64,000 bases of DNA. Source: Trinickia mobilis (GTDB lineage Bacteria; Pseudomonadota; Gammaproteobacteria; Burkholderiales; Burkholderiaceae). The translations under genes and the position numbers were made by a program. Of the stretch, positions 55,359 through 63,753 are shown piece after piece. Location: NCBI RefSeq assembly GCF_017315705.1, contig NZ_JAFLRF010000019.1:1-64000 (forward strand). Reading direction: 5' to 3'. Every line of letters begins with the position of its first letter. Position 1 is the first letter of the stretch. The notes under the pieces are model-generated. The model had not been told where the DNA came from. It saw nothing but the letters and a program-made list of their open reading frames with translations, and ran no database searches.

Positions 55359-57179
55359 ATGACAAACAAAATGAATATAAAGCCCACACATCTGTCGGTA
55401 GGTCAGCTGTTCTCGCATAATTTAATATTTCGTGTTCCGAAGTATCAGCGATACTACTCTTGGGCGAGCGAAGAAATAGATGACTTCTTGAAGGACTTGG
55501 ACGCTTGTCGAAAAGCCCGCCAAGCGCAAACACCCCGTCCACATTTCTTCGGCGGACTGGTCACCGTGTCGAAACCCTTTCCCGGCAGCGCTCGCCAGAA
55601 CCTCGAGGTTATTGATGGGCAGCAGCGACTGGCGTCCTTTGTGATGCTTGTGGTCCAGCTTCGACGAGCTATGGAAAAGCTCTCGACATCGGTCAACAGC
55701 GGCTCCCAGCCACTAAAAAAGTTTCTGAAGGCCAAAGCTAACACACTCGTCAGTCAATACGAGACGTTTATGGATACCATCAACCTCGAAGTGGTCCCCA
55801 TTCCTCGCTTGGAGTTGTCGAAGCCCGACAAGGACTTCTTTACGGAGTTATTAAGTGATCAGCACGCGACCAGCACAAGAGAATCTCACAAATTGCTAGC
55901 GGAGGCTTACAAAAGAATAGGGCAGCATCTGGATGAAGTCGTTGCGACCGAGCATTCGGACAAAAAGCGTGCGGAGGCATTGGCAGTTATAGCGGAAGTT
56001 CTCGAGGAGGATTGGACCGTCATTCACATGGCCACCCACACCCGGACAGAAGCGTACATGCTGTTCCAAGTCTTGAATGATCGAGGCATGGGCCTGACAG
56101 AGGGTGAATTGCTCAGGGCGAAGACGCTGGAAGTACTGGACAGTGGAGGAACCGCGACTCAGCAGCAAACCGTCGAAAATAGTTGGGATGATATTTTGGG
56201 GACGGAACCCGAGCGAATTGAGCAAGGGCTCCGCTGGTTATTTTCGTCTCACAAAGGCTCTCGACCTGGGAAGACCACACTATTCGATGACTGTTTGGAT
56301 TTCTTTTTTCCAATGCACCGTGAGACGCCGCTTAGCAAAGCGTCTGCAAGTAAGTTAACTGACACTGTCTTGAAAATACAGACTGAATTTCGGTTAATGA
56401 CGAAAATCTTAGAGGGTTCTTGGCCGTACACACTCGCGGCACCCGTGTCGAAATGGGACGCCGATCGGCTTCGGCTTCTGGTGGTTGAGCTGAAACATAC
56501 GAATTGCATCCCGCTGTTAGTATCAGCATGTCAGCTGACACAAAAGCAATTCGCTGAAATAGTTCAAATGCTTGAGCGATTTGTCTTTCGTTATAAGGCA
56601 ATTGTTAACGCGCATATCGGACCAGCGACATCGGTCTACCAGAAACACGCTTTGGAAATCCGCAACAACCCAAAAGCTTATCAAACTAAATTGCTCCGAC
56701 AAGCACTCGAGCAACTATTGGCTCTTGAGGCTGACGACTCAAAGTTCCGCACCCGCCTGAGCGAGCTTGAATACTCTCGCGCAACAAGTAACAAACCGCT
56801 CAAATACTTTCTCATGACCTTGGAGCACTACGCTGCCTGGTATTCGGCAGGCGCGAAGAAATCACCGGCCTGCATGGACAAGTCACGAATTTTCGACTTC
56901 TCAAATGGAACCATCGAGCACGTCTATCCTGCGAATGCAGCTCTAAAGGATGCCGCTCTCGAGCCTTTGATTGATTCGCTGGGTAATCTTACCATCCTAG
57001 GTCCAGGGGACAACGGCGCTATCGGAAACCAAGATTTTTCGATGAAAAAGGCAGTGTTTGGAAAATCAAATATTTCGATAAATCGAACTATTGCCGACAG
57101 CACCCACTGGAACGTGGCGGCTTTGAACGCTCATAAAGAACGGCTTTTGGACATGGCGTTGAAGGTATTTGTTCCTTGA
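55359..57179 (+). CDS. DUF262/DUF1524 protein, SspE/GmrSD-like restriction candidate
   Basis: The 606-residue protein has an N-terminal DUF262 (ParB-like NTPase) domain: FRVPKYQRYYSWASEEIDDF, FFGGLVTVSK, NLEVIDGQQRLASFVMLVVQ. The C-terminal DUF1524 domain carries an HNH-type nuclease motif (GTIEHVYPANA, then SLGNLTILGPGDNGAIGNQDF). The same two-domain order is found in GmrSD, which cuts glucosylated 5-hydroxymethylcytosine DNA, and in SspE, which senses phosphorothioates and nicks DNA. Location beside dndBCDE favours an SspE-like role (inference). It follows the previous gene by 192 bp and may have its own promoter. Confidence 0.85.
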   Translation: MTNKMNIKPTHLSVGQLFSHNLIFRVPKYQRYYSWASEEIDDFLKDLDACRKARQAQTPRPHFFGGLVTVSKPFPGSARQNLEVIDGQQRLASFVMLVVQLRRAMEKLSTSVNSGSQPLKKFLKAKANTLVSQYETFMDTINLEVVPIPRLELSKPDKDFFTELLSDQHATSTRESHKLLAEAYKRIGQHLDEVVATEHSDKKRAEALAVIAEVLEEDWTVIHMATHTRTEAYMLFQVLNDRGMGLTEGELLRAKTLEVLDSGGTATQQQTVENSWDDILGTEPERIEQGLRWLFSSHKGSRPGKTTLFDDCLDFFFPMHRETPLSKASASKLTDTVLKIQTEFRLMTKILEGSWPYTLAAPVSKWDADRLRLLVVELKHTNCIPLLVSACQLTQKQFAEIVQMLERFVFRYKAIVNAHIGPATSVYQKHALEIRNNPKAYQTKLLRQALEQLLALEADDSKFRTRLSELEYSRATSNKPLKYFLMTLEHYAAWYSAGAKKSPACMDKSRIFDFSNGTIEHVYPANAALKDAALEPLIDSLGNLTILGPGDNGAIGNQDFSMKKAVFGKSNISINRTIADSTHWNVAALNAHKERLLDMALKVFVP

Positions 57180-57413
57180 CACTTTGTTGCGATTTCAGCG
57201 CCTCCACTAGCGAAGCATCTGACGGGCCCCAACGATACTGAGTCCGAGTTCTCGGAGGGGGCTAGAGCCGGCCAGGAAGGGGAAGTCGCGGTGTTTCTGC
57301 CACATGGGAGGTTTGATTCTTGGGATCAACCGTTGCTTCGCATACTCGACGCCGGATCCTCGCTCGATTTCGAAGCAGTGAAAGATACGCAACTACCACT
57401 TTGGCAAGACTAG
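57180..57413 (+). other. In-frame open extension beyond the DUF1524 gene, likely a gene fragment
   Basis: The frame stays open for 77 codons past the TGA of the preceding gene and ends at TAG 57411-57413. Its translation contains EGEVAVFLPHGRFDSWDQPL and LRILDAGSSLDFEAVKDTQL, which looks protein-like and ends naturally in PLWQD. It has no start or ribosome site of its own. It may be the end of a gene lost by recombination. The remaining bases to 57550 show no further feature. Confidence 0.35.
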
Positions 57414-57550
57414 TTACTACCTCGACGCACCATGTTCGGCGCCCTCTATCTCATCGTCGGATAACTGAGTGAGGAGATCTGCCCGCTTGCCTGTAGGCAA
57501 ATATGGAGTGTGTCTCACATTGTCACGTGAAACAAGCATAACTACTTAAG

Positions 57551-58114
57551 ATGGAAGACATGAAAGTACAGGTTGAAGAAAAACTGATTATCGAAAGCCA
57601 ATTTCACGGCCACAATATGCCAAAGGGGCTAGAAGGTTGCAAATTCCTTCGGTGCAAATTTGATGGGTCCAGTGATTTCAAGAACTGTTGCCTCAATGAC
57701 GCGATTTTTGAGGAGTGCCAATTGGATGACGTTGACTTCTCAAGTGCTGCCGGTATGAAACGAATCTCTTTCGATAGGTGTGAGCTCCGCCAGGTGAACT
57801 TCGAAAGGAAAAAACTCTACGATGTAAAAATATCTAATTCCTCGGTTCTTAATTGCAATTTTTCAAGAGCGGCGCTTCATGACGCAGAATTGCGTGAAGT
57901 GAATTTCTCTGGTAGTGATTTTTCCGGGAGTATATGGTCGTGTACGCATTTTTATAAATGCAATCTAGCGTCATGTCAGACCGTGAGAACGCGGTCAACT
58001 ATGATTTCCGCAGTGGAGCTTTGCACAAATGTACCAGAGAACGTGCGGAAGAAAGCGTGCTCAAACATCGACATTGCCAGGGCCGCCGCAAAGTTGTACC
58101 AGACCGTTTGCTAA
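57551..58114 (+). CDS. Pentapeptide-repeat protein
   Basis: A 187-residue protein with about 20 consecutive pentapeptide units of the A(N/D)LxF kind: CKFLRCKFDGSSDFKNCCLN, DAIFEECQLDDVDFSSAAGM, ELREVNFSGSDFSGSIWSCT. These build a right-handed quadrilateral beta-helix that mimics DNA shape or acts as a scaffold. It is unusually rich in Cys. The last 40 residues are helical. It sits at the end of the plus-strand effector genes, but a 370-bp gap separates it from them. A link to the PT system is only positional. Confidence 0.8.
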   Translation: MEDMKVQVEEKLIIESQFHGHNMPKGLEGCKFLRCKFDGSSDFKNCCLNDAIFEECQLDDVDFSSAAGMKRISFDRCELRQVNFERKKLYDVKISNSSVLNCNFSRAALHDAELREVNFSGSDFSGSIWSCTHFYKCNLASCQTVRTRSTMISAVELCTNVPENVRKKACSNIDIARAAAKLYQTVC

Positions 58115-58256
58115 AACAGCATGGATCGGCAAACCAGCGCAGCTAGCGCTGGTCCGAGCCAACCCGTGACGCCCCCGGAACTGCGCTTCTATGTGGCACT
58201 TTCGTAAGCGCACAATAAACCACGGGGGCTTGCGCGAGGCGACCGGCGGCGCGTCA

Positions 58257-58446
58257 GTCTGCTGAGGCGGCGACCAGCTTCTTGAGCCTGGCATTCTCGC
58301 CCTGCAACTGCTTCAGTTCGCGAACTTGGTTCGATTCCAGACCCGCATACTGTTCCTTCCAGCGGTAGTACGTCTGCTCAGAGCTTCACAGTTCCCGAAT
58401 TAGGTCGGCCACCGGCATGCCCAGTTCGACCTGCTTGAGGGCAGCG
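58257..58446 (-). pseudogene. Remnant of an IS3-family OrfA
   Basis: Minus-strand translation gives ALKQVELGMPVADLIREL, an in-frame TGA, then SEQTYYRWKEQYAGLESNQV and RELKQLQGENARLKKLVAAS. This is the helix-turn-helix plus leucine-zipper part of an IS3-type OrfA. Start and end are missing, and the rest of the element is gone. It separates the effector genes from dndE. The surrounding 58115-58256 and 58447-58588 hold nothing else I can support. Confidence 0.75.
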
Positions 58447-58588
58447 TGTGAAATTATCCGTGTATAGACGCCTACCCTCTCAAAGCCGCGCTCGCGAGGA
58501 AGTGCTACAGAGTGTTGAGCATAGTATCCGAGTCGGCCGACTCCCACGCCGCAGTTCCAAAAGGCCCCGCTACCATAGCAACAGAAAA

Positions 58589-58969
58589 TTAGTTCGATAG
58601 TGCCCGAGCGAGTTCAACTAGCAGGTCATCTTCGCGGCGGCTCGCAAGATACGAAAGCCCTCGGTGAACGTGGAGAGGCAGGGCCTGCCTGATCGAATTT
58701 GGTGTGACTTGGATCTGGTCGCGCAATAACCTCGCAACGAGGATGTTCTGATAAACAGCCTCGTTGCCCCCAGTGAATGTACGCCAATCTATTTCGAGTC
58801 CGCCCGCAAAATTAAAGCTTTCCTCTGGGGGAACGGATGGGTTCGCGAGCGAAAGACACAGTGCATGCCGACACAGCACATTGTTGTGCTCGATTCCAGT
58901 CTTGCGCTTAAGTGCAATCAGCTGATTCTTGGCGATTGCTGTCAGTTTTACCCGTTCAATGACGCTCAT
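58589..58969 (-). CDS. dndE: DNA sulfur modification protein DndE
   Basis: DndE is a small, essential component of the Dnd phosphorothioation complex that binds nicked DNA. The 126-residue protein shows the family core: VKLTAIAKNQLIALKRKTGI (Lys-rich, DNA-binding) and NVLCRHALCLSLANPSVPP, then LEIDWRTFTGG. The C-terminal part (LARALSN) ends as usual. It is the last gene of dndBCDE and overlaps dndD by 4 bp (ATGA). Confidence 0.92.
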   Translation of the reverse strand: MSVIERVKLTAIAKNQLIALKRKTGIEHNNVLCRHALCLSLANPSVPPEESFNFAGGLEIDWRTFTGGNEAVYQNILVARLLRDQIQVTPNSIRQALPLHVHRGLSYLASRREDDLLVELARALSN

Positions 58970-60957
58970 GCAGCCTCCAGCGAATTCAAGCGGGTATCAG
59001 CTCCCAAAACGTTCGTGCGACCCAGATCATCGTCGAAATGCAGGATGTATTCCCGATTCATGTGGGGCCGAAGCGCATCATATGCCGCTCCTTCCACCTC
59101 TTCATCGGTCGACAAGACCAGCACCTGATGCGATACGGTTGCGAAGAACCGCTTGATCAACGACGTTCGATGCTGTCCATCGAGGCGCGCAAGCGGGGTA
59201 TCGACAACAACAGGGAATCGGCCCTTTCGCTCCTTGATCAAAGCACTCAGCACCGAAATAGCAAGCATCTGTCGCTCACCCGCGGACATGCGGTCCATCG
59301 GAAGTTCCTGGCCCTTTCCATCCTCGATCGCTACCTGATACGTGACCGGATCCACGATTACTTGCGATACGAGCTTCCGCTTTCGCAGAAGATTTCGGAA
59401 TTCAGTCGTAATCACGCCGGACAGCCACTGTGCCTTGGATGCGAGGAGGCGCTCTTTGAAGAGCGCAAGTGCTTGTCGTGCACGTGTTGCTGCTTCCAGC
59501 CCCTTCGTTTCGAGCGCTCGATCCTTGAATTCGGTGTTCATTCGTGACCGAAGTGCACTCAAGCGGGTCTGAACATGAGTCAAGCTAGTCTGTGTATCCG
59601 CTAAAGCGGCGGTGATATTTTCGAAGCGCTGTTCTGCATTCGCTACGGCGTGTGACTTGTCCTTCATAGCAACGAGCACATCGGCCAGTTGCTCGTCGGC
59701 AGGGATTTCACCCAAAGCGCGTTCACTAACATCCAACGCTCGTTGGGTTGCATCCAGTTCCTTGACCGCAGTACGAACACGGACTCGAGCGTTTTCAACA
59801 TGCGCGCCTATGTCCACAGGGTTGCCGTCGGCAACAAGAACGGTTTTCCTCCGCTGACTACTCTTTGCCTGCGTCAAATCTTGTTTCAGGAGATTCTTCA
59901 AAACATCTAGCGACGTCGCAGGTATTTCCGAGTTTAGCGCAGCGAGTATACGGCGGTCGCGTTTCCTGAATTCCTCGTTGAGCAATGTGGCATGCCGACT
60001 TTGTTCGTCGACACTCCATTCCTGCTGGTACCGCACCCACAAATCCCCAAGCCACGCGATAGGAAGCAACGGGTCGGACATCGCCTCAATCACCGTATGC
60101 TGAGCTGCCTTCGCCTGCATACGCGCGTTAGTAGCATCGCTCCGGATTTTCGCAGCCTGCTCGTATGCAGACAGACCATTCTTCTTGGCCTCTGCGACGT
60201 AGCGCTCCAGTGTCAACCTGGCTTGATCCAAGGTATTTCGTGCAGCAGCTTGCTCCTGCAATTGATCGGCATGAGCATGCTCTAGCGATTCAAGTTGGCT
60301 TTCCAGTTCCAGTAAACTCGCTTTAGCCGACTCGTATTGGGACGACCCGTCTTTGTTGCGCAGTGCGGACCTCCGCTCTACAGCCTTGAGATCGTTGCTC
60401 AGCACGTCGATGCCACCGATCCCCAGGAACACCTCAGTGGCGCGCCGCAGCAGATCCGGAAGCCGCTCGGGGTTCGCGAGGGCTTCAATCTTCTCTCCAT
60501 CGAACAGGAACAATTGAACCAGTTCGGCAGGAAGGATATCGCCGATAAAACGATCCCACTCAGCGGTGAATTCCATATCCTCAGTGCCGTCAACCAGCAC
60601 GGCGAAGCGCTCCGCGAAGGTATCGCGTTGTACCCATTCACGACAGACAGTTACTTTTTGTCGGCCACCACCGATGTCGATGAGTAGATCAACTCTGATC
60701 GCCGCACTGCCTACAGCATCTGCACGCTGCAACGATTGAACCAGCTGCTCGTATTCCGATCGCCGGCCTGAGCTAATTGCTCCGGCACCGTAGAGCCCAA
60801 TTTGAAGGGCTGTAAGCAGGGTAGTTTTCCCGCTGCCGTTGAGCGCTTTGACGAGAATAACTGGACGCGATGCGGAAACCGATAGCTCGAGCGTCTGTCG
60901 ATCCCGGAACGGTCCGAAATTCTCAATTGAAATGCTCGAAAAAGTTACTTTTGCCAT
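58966..60957 (-). CDS. dndD: DNA sulfur modification ATPase DndD
   Basis: DndD is the SMC/Rad50-like ATPase of the PT machinery, thought to open or nick DNA for sulfur insertion. The 663-residue protein has Walker A (LNGSGKTTLLTALQIGLYGA) near residue 40, the DndD signature LFLFDGEKIEALANPERLPD near 170, long coiled coils from about 200 to 510, the ABC signature MSAGERQMLAISVLSALI and Walker B FPVVVDTPLARLDGQHR. No zinc-hook cysteines are seen at the coiled-coil apex, unlike the second DndD-like protein in this locus. It lies 11 bp downstream of dndC. Confidence 0.93.
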   Translation of the reverse strand: MAKVTFSSISIENFGPFRDRQTLELSVSASRPVILVKALNGSGKTTLLTALQIGLYGAGAISSGRRSEYEQLVQSLQRADAVGSAAIRVDLLIDIGGGRQKVTVCREWVQRDTFAERFAVLVDGTEDMEFTAEWDRFIGDILPAELVQLFLFDGEKIEALANPERLPDLLRRATEVFLGIGGIDVLSNDLKAVERRSALRNKDGSSQYESAKASLLELESQLESLEHAHADQLQEQAAARNTLDQARLTLERYVAEAKKNGLSAYEQAAKIRSDATNARMQAKAAQHTVIEAMSDPLLPIAWLGDLWVRYQQEWSVDEQSRHATLLNEEFRKRDRRILAALNSEIPATSLDVLKNLLKQDLTQAKSSQRRKTVLVADGNPVDIGAHVENARVRVRTAVKELDATQRALDVSERALGEIPADEQLADVLVAMKDKSHAVANAEQRFENITAALADTQTSLTHVQTRLSALRSRMNTEFKDRALETKGLEAATRARQALALFKERLLASKAQWLSGVITTEFRNLLRKRKLVSQVIVDPVTYQVAIEDGKGQELPMDRMSAGERQMLAISVLSALIKERKGRFPVVVDTPLARLDGQHRTSLIKRFFATVSHQVLVLSTDEEVEGAAYDALRPHMNREYILHFDDDLGRTNVLGADTRLNSLEAA

Positions 60958-60968
60958 GGACAGAAAAT

Positions 60969-62498
60969 TTACGTGCGAGGAGACGCCTGCTCGGCGGACT
61001 CATCCAAAAACTCAGGAGCATCCACCTCGATAGATGCGATCTCGGGCTCCATGTCTTCTTGTGATGCGTTGTTCTCTGCTCGGTCTATGCGTGCCTCACT
61101 GTCAGACAGTGCAAATTCAAGCGCCTCGTCCTCATCGCGGAAAGCATGAAACTGCAAGATGCCCTCTAGCCGATCGAGGTGTTTAGAGCGCTTCTGAGTC
61201 TGCATAGTCTGGAACTGCGTTCCAAGCAACGAGCGGGTGAGCTTGTAGAGCTCGTCCGATGCGTCCGGATCCAGCTCACTAGCCACTTCCCTCAGGATGG
61301 ATAGATCAGAGCGATCAAGCGGTAGCGGTTCGAGATCTCGACCTGGATAACACTCACCGTAGGCCTCTTCATAGATGCTGGGTACGAAGTCTTCAATTTC
61401 TCGCTTCTCCTCCAGCCAGATACGCCGAATTTCATCGAGTTCATCCAGCGAGATGAGTTCAATTGCACCGCTTCCCTGGCTACGGGCTGCTTCCTGAACA
61501 TCCTTCTGGGTCTTTAAGAGCTCACGCAGAAGCTTCACCCGGTATTCCTGCGTGTAAGGACCGTGAACAAGCTCGTCTTTGAAGACCGTCAGACGACCAT
61601 TCATCCGGCGGAAGTCGCGCAACGGGCGATCCTTCACCGCCAGATAGCGATTTCGATAGTCAAGAATCGGCTGCATCCAACGCTTCTGATCATCGTTCTG
61701 AATCATGGCCTGCATAGACTTGTCCTGCGTGACCATCGTACAGACATAGCACCCAAAGCGACTGTCACCACAACTGGGAGTCGATTTATCGACTACGACC
61801 GGGCATTCCGAGTCGGCCGTGGCCCCACGATAGATGCTAAACAACTCCTGATTGTCTACGCCCCACGGGTTGGGTTCTGTGATGATGTATTCCCAAACAT
61901 CGTCACTGCTCCACGTTTCAATTGGCAAGTAGACCCAGACCCGCGCCAGCTTGGGATCTTTATTCCGACTTAGCCTTTCGCGCGTGCTACCGCTGTAATG
62001 GTCCATGACTTTGTCACGAGCGGCACTCTCGCCGCGTCGCTGTCCAAGGACGAGAATCGCCTCTCCACTCGATTCCGAGAGGTCATGGATGAATTGCGTC
62101 GATGCACTGATCTTCAGACGATCGGTGCACCATCGAAACTTCGGTCGTGGTGCAGGATAGCCTCTCCCAATGAGGTTGACCCAGAACCTATTTTCCAGAG
62201 TAGGGGTAAGGCGATGGGCCTTGATGGGCAGGTCCTGATTGGCTGCTGCCAGCTTGATGCGCAGAAGTGAGTTTTCTACCCACGCGGCGATGATTGGGTT
62301 CTCGACCAGAGTATCCGTGCTGATTACATGAACCGTCTTGTGCCGACGTTCTTTCGGAAGCGCCGCGATGGCGCTCCAGACGAGCTGAAGTGACGCGGTC
62401 GAGTCCTTACCTCCGCTGTACCCAATAATCCAGGGCACCGGATCCGAAATATAGAGATCCTGGATCTCTTTGATGATGTCAGACGCTGAAGTTGTCAC
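60969..62498 (-). CDS. dndC: DNA phosphorothioation sulfurtransferase DndC
   Basis: DndC is a PAPS-reductase-like [4Fe-4S] protein with ATP pyrophosphatase activity that activates the DNA backbone and takes sulfur from a cysteine desulfurase. The 509-residue protein has the PP-loop IIGYSGGKDSTASLQLVWSA near residue 28. Cysteine ligands lie in KFRWCTDRLK, in SECPVVVDKSTPSCGDSRFG, and in the adjoining CYVCTMVTQ. The C-terminal acidic tail is poorly conserved. It starts with GTG overlapping the dndB stop (GTGA), with AAAGG upstream. Confidence 0.94.
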   Translation of the reverse strand: MTTSASDIIKEIQDLYISDPVPWIIGYSGGKDSTASLQLVWSAIAALPKERRHKTVHVISTDTLVENPIIAAWVENSLLRIKLAAANQDLPIKAHRLTPTLENRFWVNLIGRGYPAPRPKFRWCTDRLKISASTQFIHDLSESSGEAILVLGQRRGESAARDKVMDHYSGSTRERLSRNKDPKLARVWVYLPIETWSSDDVWEYIITEPNPWGVDNQELFSIYRGATADSECPVVVDKSTPSCGDSRFGCYVCTMVTQDKSMQAMIQNDDQKRWMQPILDYRNRYLAVKDRPLRDFRRMNGRLTVFKDELVHGPYTQEYRVKLLRELLKTQKDVQEAARSQGSGAIELISLDELDEIRRIWLEEKREIEDFVPSIYEEAYGECYPGRDLEPLPLDRSDLSILREVASELDPDASDELYKLTRSLLGTQFQTMQTQKRSKHLDRLEGILQFHAFRDEDEALEFALSDSEARIDRAENNASQEDMEPEIASIEVDAPEFLDESAEQASPRT

Positions 62499-63628
62499 GT
62501 TGTACCTTTCGCTATCCGTCTTTTGCGTTGGGGCCCCTGCCGGGCGGCCATTAATGCCTGCTCCGCTGCAGCTTCGTCTTCCGAGAGCTGAAGACCCAGT
62601 ACACGCTTGAGCTCACTTGTCGTGAGAGTGATGTTTTGGCCTGACTTTGCCATTGCGCCACCTACCATCGCACGACCCTCCCAGGTCGCGGCATTCTTTC
62701 GGGACCAGTCAACAGCACGAAGCCTTTTGATTCGTTTCGCCATATCCGGCTTGGGTAACTCGAAGATGGCCTTCCCCGCTCTTCCTATGGCTTGCAATAC
62801 GATCGCGTGAGAGTGAATGAAGTCGCGCCGCACCTCACCTGCGGTCATCTTCGATTCCCGGACGTAGATCCACTCAGGGATCTGTTGCCCCACAAGCTCC
62901 CAGAATTCGAGACACTTTTTTGTGGCCGATGAGAAATTTTCCAGCTCATGCTCGGTCAGCAACTCTATGATCGAATAATGCAGGGCACTCAGGGTAAAAA
63001 GCTTGCGCGACCGCTCCGACAGGGATGAGCGCTCGGTCTCGATGAGATTCTTGAATACATCGGAGGTTAGGCTGAGATGCCGCGCGACGCTCGCAGCGGC
63101 GCTCCGATGGTCGTAGAGAATGCCAAGCGATGCAGATGGCTTGACCGCGTAGCGATTCAGGTCAGCGAACATCTGCTGGCATCGCTCCAGCCCTCGATCT
63201 AGAAAGAGAACAACAGCAATTGTTTCATCACCGAGTTCGGGAGCGGCTGCAAGCGCTTGCTCGATCGCAGCACGCCGATGCTGCCCATCGTTCACGATGA
63301 ATTTGGCGTCCATCGAAACTGACAGTGTTCCCATTCGGAAAGATGTTGTGGAGTCGGAGCCCAGCGGGGCGAACGCAACCCCTCCATCTACCGAGGCAGT
63401 GATTGCCGAGAATGTATAGCTGTCTTTGTTCTCGACGATGTACCGGACGATTTCCGGGATACGGGCTTTGTTCAGCGTGCGCTGAGCCCTGAGCTCCGGG
63501 ACGAGTTCTTCATTGTCAAACTGGAAAAGGCGGGGTAATAGCCGCATAGGGCACATGGAGACGTAGTACTCACGTCCCGCCTGCACCCCGCGAATCGCCG
63601 GGAAAACGTATGAGAAGCTGTCCGCCAT
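62495..63628 (-). CDS. dndB: DNA sulfur modification protein DndB (DGQHR regulator)
   Basis: DndB is not needed for sulfur insertion but controls its level; in Salmonella it acts as a transcriptional repressor of the dnd operon. The 377-residue protein has the defining DGQHR motif (KFIVNDGQHRRAAIEQALAA), preceded by ARIPEIVRYIVENKDSYTFS and followed by VLFLDRGLERCQQMFADLNR. I used ATG 63628 (MADSFSYVFPAIRG), as an upstream in-frame start would sit inside the promoter. It is the first gene of dndBCDE. No dndA is seen; IscS elsewhere may supply sulfur. Confidence 0.93.
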   Translation of the reverse strand: MADSFSYVFPAIRGVQAGREYYVSMCPMRLLPRLFQFDNEELVPELRAQRTLNKARIPEIVRYIVENKDSYTFSAITASVDGGVAFAPLGSDSTTSFRMGTLSVSMDAKFIVNDGQHRRAAIEQALAAAPELGDETIAVVLFLDRGLERCQQMFADLNRYAVKPSASLGILYDHRSAAASVARHLSLTSDVFKNLIETERSSLSERSRKLFTLSALHYSIIELLTEHELENFSSATKKCLEFWELVGQQIPEWIYVRESKMTAGEVRRDFIHSHAIVLQAIGRAGKAIFELPKPDMAKRIKRLRAVDWSRKNAATWEGRAMVGGAMAKSGQNITLTTSELKRVLGLQLSEDEAAAEQALMAARQGPQRKRRIAKGTT

Positions 63629-63638
63629 AATACAGACA

Positions 63639-63675
63639 ATACTAGCAGTTTGTTTATGGATACACAAACGTTTGT
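63639..63675 (-). promoter_or_regulatory. dndB promoter with palindromic operator
   Basis: On the minus strand TTGTGT (63662-63667) and TAGTAT (63639-63644) stand 17 nt apart, a good sigma-70 pair, about 11 bp before the dndB ATG. A perfect 12-bp palindrome ACAAACGTTTGT (63664-63675) overlaps the -35. That position suits a repressor, plausibly DndB (inference). Confidence 0.65.
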
Positions 63676-63753
63676 TGACGCGGCCGCATGGGCTTTGACC
63701 AAGACTCGTTCCCTGTCGTGATAGGCGACACGGTCGAAAGTAAGCGAGCGAGG

